The notes under the pieces: model-generated
Database searches by the model: none
Seen by the model: only the letters and a program-made list of their open reading frames with translations
Told to the model about the DNA's origin: nothing
From: Afipia sp.
Lineage (GTDB): Bacteria > Pseudomonadota > Alphaproteobacteria > Rhizobiales > Xanthobacteraceae
Length of the DNA: 64,000 nt
Assembly: GCA_024508675.1 (NCBI GenBank)
Contig: JANINQ010000011.1
Span: 142,424-206,423, forward strand
Reading direction: 5' to 3'
Position numbers and translations under genes: made by a program
Part shown: piece by piece, positions 18,786 through 26,829 of the stretch
How the letters are laid out: each line of letters starts with the position of its first letter
How positions within the stretch are numbered: position 1 is the first letter of the stretch

Positions 18786-18916
18786 GGGCGGGGCTTCCTG
18801 CGCAGCTTGACGTTACCTGCGCGGTCAATGTGCAGGGTATAACCATTCGACTTCAACCATGCGCAGATTTCCGCAAGCTGTTCGTCCAGGTGCTGAAAGT
18901 GACGAGATTGCTTCAC
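18782..18916 (-). CDS. small basic phage protein, 44 aa
   Basis: GTG-initiated gene whose start overlaps the previous stop (GTGA) and whose stop overlaps the next start (ATGA). AGGAGA lies just upstream. The product runs QSRHFQHLDEQLAEICAWLK, then SNGYTLHIDRAGNVKLRRK and has no recognised family. The double coupling and good ribosome binding site argue it is real. Confidence 0.6.
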   Translation of the reverse strand: MKQSRHFQHLDEQLAEICAWLKSNGYTLHIDRAGNVKLRRKPRP

Positions 18917-19455
18917 ATCTCTCCTCCCTCAGCAGGTGATTTGGAAAGCAGCAAAGCACTTTCCTTTGTGGAGTCGCTGGGCTCACGAACCGAGTGTGCT
19001 TTCAGGGCGGCGATGCAGATGGCGATAGCGGGAGTGGATGATTTTCCAATCATTGAACCGTACTTATGGTGAGCCGTCCGATGATCTAGGCCAGCAAACC
19101 AATTACCGCGCGGGACAATGTATTCCTCTTGAATCGCGTATATCCGCCAATCATGCGGCACCAGCGTCATCGCCGCCTCGATGGAGGCCGTGTAGCGAGG
19201 CAACTCTGTGCGCCAGATGTTCTGATAGCTTTCAGCCATCCGAAGCATCATTTCCATTCCGCAGGTATCGAACGAAGTTCGGAACGAAAGATGCTTGTCG
19301 TCACCCATTAAATCGATGGCATAACCTATCAACACGTCCAGCTCGCGATCCGGCCCCGTCGCCTTCTCCAATCGCTCAATAAGCGATGCGAGACTTAGTG
19401 CCGGCGCTGACTGTCCTGGTTTATGTCCGCCATCTGCGGTCCTTGCCTGATTCAT
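18913..19455 (-). CDS. conserved phage protein of unknown function, 180 aa
   Basis: Contains the segment RYTASIEAAMTLVPHDWRIY, which I recognise as a recurrent pattern in small alphaproteobacterial prophage proteins, with IERLEKATGPDRELD before it. Function unknown. ATGA/GTGA overlaps on both sides. Confidence 0.7.
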   Translation of the reverse strand: MNQARTADGGHKPGQSAPALSLASLIERLEKATGPDRELDVLIGYAIDLMGDDKHLSFRTSFDTCGMEMMLRMAESYQNIWRTELPRYTASIEAAMTLVPHDWRIYAIQEEYIVPRGNWFAGLDHRTAHHKYGSMIGKSSTPAIAICIAALKAHSVREPSDSTKESALLLSKSPAEGGEM

Positions 19456-20498
19456 TTCCCGCCACCCTGTCCGGAGAGAAGGGAGAGGACTGCATCTGCG
19501 AGCGAAGTCAGATCAACGTGACCGCGAATGATGAAGCTATCGAGTTGCGCGCTGTTCGGAATCAAGCACCCGTGGTTGCCGTCCTTCTTCAGAAGATCGG
19601 CAGCCAATGCCCGCGCCACGTCATCAGCGCCGACCGCAGGTGCTGGCGGGTGGGTGCCTGATGGCTTAGGAGGCATAACGCCATTCATGGCCGCCTGCAT
19701 GGCGTGCCAGCATTCCTTCGCGCGCTGAACGTGATTGTCGGTGTGAGCAGATGCGCCGATGGAACGCGCACCAGCTAGGAGCATGTCAGTCGTCGGCGCT
19801 CCGACCGGAGCGGCGCGGACTTCGGTGAACTCGCTATAATCAGAGTTATCCCAAACCGCTCCGATGCCGCCGCATTCGCTGCAACCCAAACCTAGGTGGC
19901 ACCGGAACGTATCGCTGTAAGGTCCCGTAGGTGCGCCGTCGCTTAGCTCGTGACAACCAGAACAGCCCCGCCAATGACCATCACCTTCATCCAAGACGTG
20001 ATGGATGTCCTTTGCTACCGAAACCCAGACCGGGTCAGCCAGGGCGTCGCGGCCAAATTTAAGCGCTTTCTTATAATCGGCGACCATCTGATCGAACATT
20101 TTGTCCGACGCGGCGGCTTTCTTGGATCTCGGCGTCCGCTCTAGCAGCGAAATAGCTGCAGCGAGGCTCGCCAGAACCCCGACATAAGCGTCTCTTCCCG
20201 TCCCAGCTTCCGAACTATCGGACAGGCAGTAATTGGTATCAGCCCCGTCGAAACCCAACATCACTGAGGGGTCACTCTCTCCCGAGGGTAGAGAGCCTAT
20301 CGAAGACGGGGCTGATTTCTGTGCCGAACTATCGGCTATAGGGGTGGGGGTGGAAACGAGTCCATTCAAGAACTCGCAAACCTGCTCTGTGCTATCCTCG
20401 AACGGAGGCTTGCCATCGGTCACGACGTGCTTGCCAGTAACGCGATCATGTATCACGCCATGATCCATATAGAAGCGCGGCTGAACCTCATCCTTCAT
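19452..20498 (-). CDS. large early phage protein with Cys-rich zinc-ribbon-like segment
   Basis: About 348 aa from ATG 20498, preceded by GGAG. The region near residues 185-230 contains paired cysteines (GCSGCHEL, then CHLGLGCSECGGIG) likely to bind zinc. The C-terminal part (DDVARALAADLLKKDGNHGC) is helical. It overlaps the upstream gene by 11 bases. Function unknown. Confidence 0.65.
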   Translation of the reverse strand: MKDEVQPRFYMDHGVIHDRVTGKHVVTDGKPPFEDSTEQVCEFLNGLVSTPTPIADSSAQKSAPSSIGSLPSGESDPSVMLGFDGADTNYCLSDSSEAGTGRDAYVGVLASLAAAISLLERTPRSKKAAASDKMFDQMVADYKKALKFGRDALADPVWVSVAKDIHHVLDEGDGHWRGCSGCHELSDGAPTGPYSDTFRCHLGLGCSECGGIGAVWDNSDYSEFTEVRAAPVGAPTTDMLLAGARSIGASAHTDNHVQRAKECWHAMQAAMNGVMPPKPSGTHPPAPAVGADDVARALAADLLKKDGNHGCLIPNSAQLDSFIIRGHVDLTSLADAVLSLLSGQGGGK

Positions 20499-20868
20499 CG
20501 GAGTGCTCCGGTGAGGTCTGTTCAGAAGAAGCTCCACTCAGATTGCTGGCATTGTCCGGTGCAGATGGCGTCTTGCTGAGTTCCGCTGCGGCGATAAGAT
20601 CAGTGTTTCGCCTTACCCTCCGCTCATTAGACTTTTTGCATTCCTCATCGCAGAGCGCATCGGATGATTTAAGGCGCTCATGCAATAAGCGGACGGCAGC
20701 CTCCGATCCAAAGAACGAACAATCCTCCATTCGAACGGTTCGCGTGTACCGCGAGTATCCGATTTTGTTTCCCTTAAATTGCCGCGCTGTTGTTGAAATA
20801 ACCTCGATCAATTCCCAGCCGAATTGACCAGGGACGATTGCAAAATCTCCGGGCTGCATCATGCTCAT
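20488..20868 (-). CDS. phage early protein of unknown function, 126 aa
   Basis: N-terminal half is a small beta-rich, possibly SH3-like domain (MQPGDFAIVPGQFGWELIEV, then TRTVRMEDCSFFGSEAAVRL). A Ser/Glu-rich tail follows. No family recognised. ATGA overlap upstream. Confidence 0.65.
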   Translation of the reverse strand: MSMMQPGDFAIVPGQFGWELIEVISTTARQFKGNKIGYSRYTRTVRMEDCSFFGSEAAVRLLHERLKSSDALCDEECKKSNERRVRRNTDLIAAAELSKTPSAPDNASNLSGASSEQTSPEHSDEG

Positions 20869-21551
20869 GCCGCACCTCCAGCAGTCTCAGTACGGGAGCC
20901 GCCTTCTGGGTCCGTGGATTGCTTTGTAGCGATACTTCTCTGCTCCCCCTCAGTCAGTGTCTTGCTGAGGAGGGAGTCTGACGGGCCGGGCTTGATACCG
21001 GCTGCGGGGGCCTCAATCCCGCCCATCCCACTCGCGGCCAGCCGAGGCGCTGTTGCCGCACTTGTGGCGCGCTGTGCGTGTCCTTCCACGCCGCCGTCAG
21101 ATTTCGTGCTCGCTTCTGCCGCGCTTTTCTGAACTCCATGATCGGAGAGGGCGGCGCGAACAACCCGGCTGTGATGCCGCTCAATGCAAGCTGGACAGCC
21201 AATTTCGTCCCGACCATCAAAGCGAGACTCGTTGCTTGTCCGATCAGTATAGGCGTCTAGAGTGCCGCGGCCGCCGCAAAGTTCGCATTCCTCGTCGTCA
21301 TCTTCGCTATCGCGCTCGACCAGAAGGTTGGCCAACGCCTCCCTCACTCCCGCTGAGGATGGGCGGGTGTTCCATTGCTTGATGCTTTCAGCCTTGAAGA
21401 GTGCGGTTGTCTTTGGACCGAAGCAGTCATCGTTGCTGCAATAGACTTGACCGATAATGCCGGTTGGGGAGCCGCCAAGCGTTGCTGGTCCCCCACAGAA
21501 GGGGCAGTTCTTCAACTCGCTCTGCTTCGTTAGGTCGGACATGGGGTTCAT
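20865..21551 (-). CDS. Lar-like restriction-alleviation family protein
   Basis: 228 aa. The first 60 residues match the Lar zinc-ribbon pattern: LKNCPFCGGPATLG, then VYCSNDDCFGPKTTALF and ESIKQWNTR. A second Cys cluster (CELCGGRGTLDA, GCPACIERHH) follows. Lar of the Rac prophage reduces host type I restriction. Whether this one does so is inference, since many Lar-like ribbons have unknown roles. Confidence 0.7.
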   Translation of the reverse strand: MNPMSDLTKQSELKNCPFCGGPATLGGSPTGIIGQVYCSNDDCFGPKTTALFKAESIKQWNTRPSSAGVREALANLLVERDSEDDDEECELCGGRGTLDAYTDRTSNESRFDGRDEIGCPACIERHHSRVVRAALSDHGVQKSAAEASTKSDGGVEGHAQRATSAATAPRLAASGMGGIEAPAAGIKPGPSDSLLSKTLTEGEQRSIATKQSTDPEGGSRTETAGGAA

Positions 21552-21814
21552 GCGGCCACCTCAAGCCGCTTGCCGCGGCAATCCCACTTTTCAGATTCAA
21601 TAGGAGCTTTGAGGTTTGGCGCAGCTACAAGAGCTTTTCGATTAGCTTGATAATTATGCTCGCGACGGCCGAGATAACGGCTGCCCAGATCACCGCTCGG
21701 CTGTTTTCGTCCTTCTTCGACATGACCAGATCGCTCCTCTGCGGGGGCGAACTGGTTGATTTTCGCCCCTACAATCTCGGAGCGAGGTTTTAGCTGGCAA
21801 ACGGAGGTGGTCAT
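21548..21814 (-). CDS. phage early protein of unknown function, 88 aa
   Basis: Small basic, hydrophilic protein without recognised domains. Supported by ATGA overlaps with both neighbours in the leftward operon. Confidence 0.55.
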   Translation of the reverse strand: MTTSVCQLKPRSEIVGAKINQFAPAEERSGHVEEGRKQPSGDLGSRYLGRREHNYQANRKALVAAPNLKAPIESEKWDCRGKRLEVAA

Positions 21815-22278
21815 GATGTGACCTCCGCAATCCCGAGGTTGGAACCTGCGACCAGACCGTTCTGAGCGGTCGGCTCAGACGGGTCGACATCGGGAGCGAC
21901 GCGGGGGCGCAACGGGCGAGTTGCTGAACGTTGTGGTCGAGACTTTCGGAAGCCGGCCGAGCGCAGCTTCTGGCGTGGCGCAGGATCGAGTCCGTAGTTG
22001 GCGCGAAGTACGGCATCGGCCTTCGCCATGCGTGCGTTGTCGTCCTTGGTCTTCGGAGTGGCGCAGCACCTGAGGCCGAACACCTTGCAGTTGTCGGCAG
22101 TAGGCGCGCCGCCAAGCCCGTCGGGCTGGACGTGCTCGTAGATGATCTCGCCCGATCGAAGTTCTTTGCCGCAGCCCTCGCAATGAGGATGACCCTTGTC
22201 ACCGCAGCAGCGGCGGAAGGCGGCGCGTTTCACCGTCGCGGGAAACTCCTGGCGCTCGTGTCCTCGGAGGCTGGTCAT
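21811..22278 (-). CDS. HNH-type nuclease-like protein
   Basis: From ATG 22278 the product is 155 aa. CEGCGKELRSGEIIYEHVQP and DNCKVFGLRCCATPKTKDD form an HNH/zinc pattern with His and Asn in place. The basic C-terminal tail may bind DNA. Start chosen because the ATG overlaps the stop of the small membrane gene (ATGA). In phage early regions such small HNH proteins are often of unknown role. Confidence 0.75.
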   Translation of the reverse strand: MTSLRGHERQEFPATVKRAAFRRCCGDKGHPHCEGCGKELRSGEIIYEHVQPDGLGGAPTADNCKVFGLRCCATPKTKDDNARMAKADAVLRANYGLDPAPRQKLRSAGFRKSRPQRSATRPLRPRVAPDVDPSEPTAQNGLVAGSNLGIAEVTS

Positions 22279-22445
22279 ATCGGCCACCCCATGAAACGTC
22301 CGAACGCACAGCAAGCGAGCCCGAGGGCAAGCACGCCGGGATAAAACTGAAACACCAAAATGTGGAACAGGCGCGTTGGGCTGAAAAGGCAGGCGATTGC
22401 TACAAAGTGGATCGCCGCAGCGGCCATGAGATAGGTCTGCGTCAT
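22275..22445 (-). CDS. small two-helix membrane protein, 56 aa
   Basis: Start ATG overlaps the recT stop (TGATG) and its stop overlaps the HNH start (ATGA). The product is almost entirely hydrophobic: helix one about residues 5-21 (YLMAAAAIHFVAIACLF), helix two about 29-48 (ILVFQFYPGVLALGLACCAF). A membrane protein inside a recombination operon is unexpected; it could be a moron or a small inhibitor. No family recognised. Confidence 0.7.
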   Translation of the reverse strand: MTQTYLMAAAAIHFVAIACLFSPTRLFHILVFQFYPGVLALGLACCAFGRFMGWPI

Positions 22446-23566
22446 CAGATCAACTCCCGCAAGGCGGCTTCAATCGCTTCCTTGTTGCCGAAGTTGTCTG
22501 CGAACGCCTTGTAGATCGCGGCGGCGGTCAGGCCGTCCGGTCCATCTTTGTGAGCGTTCCAGCCGCCGTACTGCGCCCAGAACTGCGTGGCGTACTTGCT
22601 GAGGCTTTCCTTCTTCTGAGCGCGGCGAAGTGCGCCGGCATATTCGATGCCCCAGCCTTCAGGCAGCGAGGGCGAACCGGCGGATGTTTCACCGGTTCGC
22701 TCCTCGCTCTCGACGTTCGCGCCGTCACCGCTCTCCGTCGATTCAGTTTGGTTGCCCGCGTCCGCAGGGGATACAGACGCGGGCGTATCCGTCTCAGAGA
22801 GGGCGCTGTCGGGTGCAGCCTGAGACGAATTGGAATCTGTGTTGGGCGCTTCTGCAGGGGCGGGAGCTTCGTCAATCACGCCGCCGCGCGTTTCGCGCTC
22901 GACATGTTGAGCGGAGAAGCCACGACCGGTCTTACCCCGGAGACGAGACGCAACGTCGGGCTTGCTCACGTCCTTGGCGTTGTCGGGGCCGACGTGCTCG
23001 CGGAGTTCGTCCTGGGCATAGACGCCTAGCAAGACGTCCGGAAAGTAAGCGCGGCAGAAGTCGCGGCTCGTGTTGTAGTAGAGCTGCAGGTCTGGCTTGG
23101 TCTTCCAGAGCGGCGAATTCTTCGGCGTGATCTTCGAAATCGCTGGCGACGTGTATTCCATCGCCTCGCCGGTTTCGCGCAGGATCGCGGTGACGATGCA
23201 CTTGCGGTCCTCGCCTTCGCCTTCAAAGCGATGCTGGAGGCGTCCACGGATGGGAGCGCGCTGTTCGATGAGTGCATGGACGAGCTGACTCTCGAAGCAC
23301 AAGCGCCCTTGGACTTCGTAGGACTTGTTCGCGACGGCAAACGGCGAGAACCGCCATTCAAGCGCCTGTACGCACACGGCGAGGCACATACCCGGGTTGC
23401 CCTGCATGTGCTTTGGCACCGCGTTGCCGGAAAGGGACATGAGCTTGGCGAACTCCATGACCTCGGTCATGTTCTGGAAGACGATCCCACCAAGCTGGTC
23501 GGATACGGCCGTGTTGCCAGCCGCGACGCGATCCAGGCGTTCTTCAATGCGTGCGATATCCGCCAT
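22445..23566 (-). CDS. recT: RecT-family single-strand annealing protein
   Basis: Phage recombinase that anneals complementary strands with its partner exonuclease. 373 aa; the RecT core is at about residues 30-215 (MTEVMEFAKLMSLSGNAVPK, then NPGMCLAVCVQALEW, FAVANKSYEVQGRLCFESQL, LYYNTSRDFCRAYFPDVLLG). A long acidic Ser/Thr/Glu linker (about 225-300) leads to a C-terminal helical part that is longer than in E. coli RecT. The RecE-like gene is immediately upstream. Confidence 0.88.
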   Translation of the reverse strand: MADIARIEERLDRVAAGNTAVSDQLGGIVFQNMTEVMEFAKLMSLSGNAVPKHMQGNPGMCLAVCVQALEWRFSPFAVANKSYEVQGRLCFESQLVHALIEQRAPIRGRLQHRFEGEGEDRKCIVTAILRETGEAMEYTSPAISKITPKNSPLWKTKPDLQLYYNTSRDFCRAYFPDVLLGVYAQDELREHVGPDNAKDVSKPDVASRLRGKTGRGFSAQHVERETRGGVIDEAPAPAEAPNTDSNSSQAAPDSALSETDTPASVSPADAGNQTESTESGDGANVESEERTGETSAGSPSLPEGWGIEYAGALRRAQKKESLSKYATQFWAQYGGWNAHKDGPDGLTAAAIYKAFADNFGNKEAIEAALRELI

Positions 23567-23568
23567 GG

Positions 23569-24492
23569 TCAGGCCGCCTCAGCTTGTTCAAGTTGATTGT
23601 CGATGCGCTTCTGTGCCCATTCAGGAAGACTCAGGTATTCCGCGTCCGCGTTGCCCGGGCCCCGCCAGTCACCCGTCGCCATGCAGTCCTCGAAGGTTCT
23701 GGTGGCGATGAAGTTTTGGCGTTCACCGCGAGCCAAATCCTCGTCGCGCAACGAGACGACGCGGACGCAGTAGGGCGGTTCTTTCTCAACGAAGACGAAC
23801 GAAAAGCTCTCGATGTCCCGCCCGGTCAGCGCATGCCATCCAGAGGCGATTAAAGCGGCCTGCTGGTGGTATCCGTGCTCAGCAATGGTTCGGGCGAGGT
23901 CCGCGCTTTGAACGCTTGTAGTGGTCTTTAAATCCGCGAAATCGCCTGCATCGTTGGGGATCGCGTCGGGACGGGCTTTCAGCCAGACGCCGGTATCCTT
24001 GCAGCGCCAGACGATGGTCTGCTCGATAGCACCATTGAGAATCCCGGCATCGATCAGTGGGTGGGCGGCGAGGGACCGCGCTATACCGCGGATCGTCTCA
24101 AGTTGCGTCGGCAGCAGAACCGTGCGGCCTGCTTTGGCCTGATCCGCGAGCCACGCCTTGCATGACAGGTTGTTTCCGTTCCAATCCCTACCATCGGGGG
24201 ACTTGGTCGGCCGAACGATGTAGAGCGTGTTAAAGTCGTCTTCGCCTAAAAGCAGATGATGGGCCGCACGACCGAATACCAACGCCTCAGTTTCTTTCTG
24301 CTCGGCGCGGTCAGGGTTGTACGGAGACTCGCAAAAATAATGCGCTGGGCTCTCGTTGCTGATCTTGCGGAGACCGGACGACGACACCGAGGGGCCGTCG
24401 CACAGGTTGGCGCCGTGATACACGTCCATCGGCACGCCGCTGTAGATGCCGGGTTTGTTGATTGGTTGACCATCCCAAGGAATGATTTTCAC
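23569..24492 (-). CDS. RecE/YqaJ-like PD-(D/E)XK exonuclease
   Basis: 307-aa partner nuclease for RecT, giving 3' single strands. The start IYSGVPMDVYHGANLCDGPS and the ISKISNES-like segment match RecE C-terminal nucleases. The active site is LKARPDAI ... GDFADLKTTTS (Asp, Asp-x-Lys). GTG start overlaps the previous stop (GTGA). Only 2 bp separate it from recT. Confidence 0.87.
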   Translation of the reverse strand: MKIIPWDGQPINKPGIYSGVPMDVYHGANLCDGPSVSSSGLRKISNESPAHYFCESPYNPDRAEQKETEALVFGRAAHHLLLGEDDFNTLYIVRPTKSPDGRDWNGNNLSCKAWLADQAKAGRTVLLPTQLETIRGIARSLAAHPLIDAGILNGAIEQTIVWRCKDTGVWLKARPDAIPNDAGDFADLKTTTSVQSADLARTIAEHGYHQQAALIASGWHALTGRDIESFSFVFVEKEPPYCVRVVSLRDEDLARGERQNFIATRTFEDCMATGDWRGPGNADAEYLSLPEWAQKRIDNQLEQAEAA

Positions 24493-24830
24493 GGGCGCGA
24501 CCTCCGGTTGATATGGACAAGCGAAGCCCGCACCACGCTGTTTGCGACGGCCTGCATACCTCCGAGAAACTTGGCGAGGTCTTCGCCGGCCAACTTCATG
24601 GAAGGCGCGTCCTTGGCTTCAAAGGCCGTGGTGAAGGCGCGCATCTTCTGAGGAAGGTCGGTCGCGTAATCGTGGCGCATTTGTTCGACCACGACGGAGA
24701 TGCCCGTGAAAAAATCCGGTCCGATGTTCAGCGGGGCGTCTGGCTTATGGTCATGGCTCTCGCTCACAAACTGGCGGGCAGGGGCGCGGCTTGAGCGAGC
24801 TTCAACGTGGTTACGATGGGGGCCGCTCAT
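24489..24830 (-). CDS. phage early protein of unknown function, 113 aa
   Basis: Basic N-terminal 25 residues, then a helical domain (GISVVVEQMRHDYATDLPQK, AGEDLAKFLGGMQAVANS). No family recognised. Overlaps on both sides keep it in the operon before the exonuclease. Confidence 0.6.
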   Translation of the reverse strand: MSGPHRNHVEARSSRAPARQFVSESHDHKPDAPLNIGPDFFTGISVVVEQMRHDYATDLPQKMRAFTTAFEAKDAPSMKLAGEDLAKFLGGMQAVANSVVRASLVHINRRSRP

Positions 24831-25063
24831 ATCTCGACTCCCAGCACTTCGAGATAAGCCCGCGTCAGGCTGTCATAGGAGGCCGCGCGACCGCGCATCT
24901 TCACGCCGCCGTCGTTGTCCTTGGCAAGCATGCGGGCGGAGTTGCCCTTGCATTCCTGATCGAGACGCTTGGTGTAGACGGCCACACTGATGTCGCGGAC
25001 GCGGCTGGCGCGCTCGGCTGCGGCGGACTTATGTACAAGGGTGGGTTCCGTGGCAGAGATCAT
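24827..25063 (-). CDS. phage early protein of unknown function, 78 aa
   Basis: Small basic helical protein. Its ATG is buried in the stem of a 12-bp hairpin whose loop carries the ribosome binding site CGGAGG, so it should be translated only when the upstream gene is being read through (see the hairpin at 25056-25088). Confidence 0.6.
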   Translation of the reverse strand: MISATEPTLVHKSAAAERASRVRDISVAVYTKRLDQECKGNSARMLAKDNDGGVKMRGRAASYDSLTRAYLEVLGVEI

Positions 25064-25088
25064 GACCGTACCTCCGGGTCATGATCTC
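25056..25088 (-). promoter_or_regulatory. RNA hairpin with start codon in stem and RBS in loop
   Basis: On the minus strand GAGATCATGACC and GGTCATGATCTC form a perfect 12-bp stem around the 9-nt loop CGGAGGTAC. The ATG at 25063 lies in the 3' arm and the Shine-Dalgarno is the loop. The 5' arm and loop encode the last codons of the upstream gene, so a translating ribosome would open the structure. Confidence 0.7.
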
Positions 25089-25281
25089 CGACTTGGACAA
25101 CATGGCGTTCCGCCACGGTGAGCATGTCGAATGCGGTGCAAGTGCAGACGGTCAGTTCGCGAAGGCGAAGTTCTTCGGCTTCCGGCAACAAGCCCGTGCT
25201 GGTGATCTGCTCGCAGAAGGTCACCAGATTGGCGACCGAGCCGCGCTGCTGAGATTCCTGATAGGAGAATGCTTGGCTCAT
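25060..25281 (-). CDS. phage early protein of unknown function, 73 aa
   Basis: Helical protein starting at ATG 25281, one base after the preceding stop. Middle segment LLPEAEELRLRELTVCTCTA. No family recognised. Its last nine codons form most of the regulatory hairpin for the next gene. Confidence 0.6.
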   Translation of the reverse strand: MSQAFSYQESQQRGSVANLVTFCEQITSTGLLPEAEELRLRELTVCTCTAFDMLTVAERHVVQVGDHDPEVRS

Positions 25282-25282
25282 C

Positions 25283-25486
25283 TCACGCGCTCCCGGTCTT
25301 TGCGGCGGCGAGGGCGGCGCTGACGGCTTGAATGAGATTGTATTCGATCTGCTCCGGATGCAGGTCGCAGATCGTTTCAAAGCTCTCATGCTCAGTTGGT
25401 TTCGACCGACATACTTCGCGGATTGCTGCGAGAACGCGCCGCTTTGCCAGCGATACCGAGATTGTTTTTGCTGCTGCCTTGCTCAT
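25283..25486 (-). CDS. phage early protein of unknown function, 67 aa
   Basis: Small helical protein (AKRRVLAAIREVCRSKPTEH, IEYNLIQAVSAALAAAKTG). No family recognised. ATGA overlap with upstream gene. Confidence 0.6.
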   Translation of the reverse strand: MSKAAAKTISVSLAKRRVLAAIREVCRSKPTEHESFETICDLHPEQIEYNLIQAVSAALAAAKTGSA

Positions 25487-25758
25487 GCGGCACCTGTGGG
25501 CTTGGTGGCGGCGAGCGCGGCGAAATAGTCATCTGCGGCATTAATCGCTCGGTTCATCGCTCCGAATGCTTCGCGACACCGTTCCGACTCGCTTGAATGC
25601 TCCGACACAGATGCCATGTCGCCACGCGCGGCGAATTCCTCTGCCAAATCGGATGACCTATTCATTCGCATCCGAAATTCGGATCGAATTGAATTGAGCG
25701 ATCGATAGAGATCATCGGGCATTGTGCCCGACGTCCGCCCTGCTGCTGTGCCGGTCAT
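25483..25758 (-). CDS. phage early protein of unknown function, 91 aa
   Basis: Hydrophilic, probably all-helical (DDLYRSLNSIRSEFRMRMNR, REAFGAMNRAINAADDYFAA). No family recognised. ATGA overlaps on both sides. Confidence 0.6.
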   Translation of the reverse strand: MTGTAAGRTSGTMPDDLYRSLNSIRSEFRMRMNRSSDLAEEFAARGDMASVSEHSSESERCREAFGAMNRAINAADDYFAALAATKPTGAA

Positions 25759-26081
25759 GCTGCGGCTCCGTGCTTACGGAGGTCGCGGGCATGGTCCCAA
25801 GCGGCGGCCTGACGATCCACGGCTGTGACCGGCTCGTCGTCGTTGTATCCAGCCGCTTCCAAGATTTCGGCGGTCACGTCGTTGCAGATGCGCTCAACCG
25901 GATTGATCTCGATGACCTGCAGGACGTCACCGGAGAACTGGCCCGATGCGATGTCCTTGATCGTGGCGGCGCGGCCCATGTCGCTCAGGTAGCGCTCGGG
26001 CGAGTAGGAGCCTTCCTTGGCTGCGCAGATGACCAGATAGGTCATCCGGTCTCCAACTGCGTTCTCGCTGATAGCTGGCAT
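25755..26081 (-). CDS. first gene of the leftward early operon, 108 aa
   Basis: Start at ATG 26081 (MPAISENAVGDRMTYLVICA) with AGGGGAAG upstream; a longer form to 26135 would run through the operator. An alpha/beta start (MTYLVICAAKEGSYSP) is followed by ICNDVTAEILEAAGYNDDEP. Function unknown. It sits about 45 bp from the nearest operator and so should respond directly to the repressor. Confidence 0.65.
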   Translation of the reverse strand: MPAISENAVGDRMTYLVICAAKEGSYSPERYLSDMGRAATIKDIASGQFSGDVLQVIEINPVERICNDVTAEILEAAGYNDDEPVTAVDRQAAAWDHARDLRKHGAAA

Positions 26082-26125
26082 CTCTGGCTTCCCCTGTCTG
26101 ATCGGTGAAACGATCCGATGGGGAG

Positions 26126-26154
26126 ACACTGTCACCGAAATGGTGACGCGTCAA
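26126..26154 (-). promoter_or_regulatory. candidate leftward early promoter
   Basis: On the minus strand TTGACG, a 17-bp spacer containing almost the entire operator, then CAGTGT (weak -10). The predicted start near 26119 gives a short leader with AGGGGAAG before ATG 26081. The same layout occurs at the cro promoter. Confidence 0.45.
26131..26147. promoter_or_regulatory. repressor operator, left region, copy 1
   Basis: GTCACCGAAATGGTGAC: perfect 6-bp arms and 5-bp centre. Same pattern as the sites between repressor and cro. Confidence 0.8.
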
Positions 26155-26161
26155 GCGTCGC

Positions 26162-26178
26162 GTCACCAAAAAGGTGAC
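26162..26178. promoter_or_regulatory. repressor operator, left region, copy 2
   Basis: GTCACCAAAAAGGTGAC: perfect arms. Its centre is 31 bp from copy 1, about three helical turns, which allows cooperative binding on one face of the DNA. Confidence 0.8.
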
Positions 26179-26586
26179 AAATCTTTTTGGGTCGGCTATC
26201 TGGGATTTGTCGCCCACGAGCGGCTATGCCTCCCGGTTTCGGAATCAGAAACGTGCGCCGGGGCAGGCGAGACCAGTGCAGGGAGCCGCACATACGCTGG
26301 AAGGGCAGGAATAGTTCTGGAAGCCCAAGGTGCGGCGGTCGCGGGTAGGCGGCCGAAAAGTAGCCAGATACATGCCGGGGGACACCCTCAACCCGGCCCC
26401 GTGCGACGCCCGGCTCCGTAGGGTCAAGGTCGCTACGTGGTTCGATCAAGCCTTGGCTATATGCCGGGGATTGGTCGGATCATGCCCGTACTCAGCCCTC
26501 ACCATAGGGTCAAATTGAAGGATATCGGGACTCCAACAGTTAGAAATACCTATTATTTATAGGCATATCGCATGTGGAGTACCGCG
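26179..26586. other. 408-bp non-coding stretch between left operators and the next gene
   Basis: No convincing gene on either strand. It holds an AT-rich patch with the inverted repeat CCTAT-TATTT-ATAGG at 26549-26563 close to the following gene, possibly a promoter or operator for it. TAGGGTCAA occurs twice (near 26417 and 26506). Otherwise nothing is recognised. Confidence 0.5.
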
Positions 26587-26829
26587 ATGTCCTACCGTCA
26601 CCCGAGAGACTTGGCCGATGCCATGGCCCGCCGCCGCAAAACTGCTGCGGCCGACGACGGCTACGTTCGGGAATCCTTCACCCAGAACCGGGAAGAGGCG
26701 AGGCGGACGGCGAGGGCGTTCCTCGATCGGTGGCCGACTGCCGCCTACATGTCCGCCGTGGATACCTGGCGGGAGCTCCCCGGCGACCAGATCGAGTTCA
26801 CGATGAGGTGGTTGAGGAGTGCGGATTGA
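26587..26829 (+). CDS. small phage protein of unknown function, 80 aa
   Basis: Stand-alone rightward gene starting at ATG 26587 with GGAG eight bases upstream. Hydrophilic (MSYRHPRDLADAMARRRKTA, then FLDRWPTAAYMSAVDTWREL). No family recognised; the position just outside the left operators suggests an accessory or regulatory role. Confidence 0.55.
   Translation: MSYRHPRDLADAMARRRKTAAADDGYVRESFTQNREEARRTARAFLDRWPTAAYMSAVDTWRELPGDQIEFTMRWLRSAD

Noticed and set aside
26132..26449. Minus-strand and plus-strand frames in the left operator region
   Set aside because: They run through the operators, have no ribosome binding sites and contain no recognisable domain.
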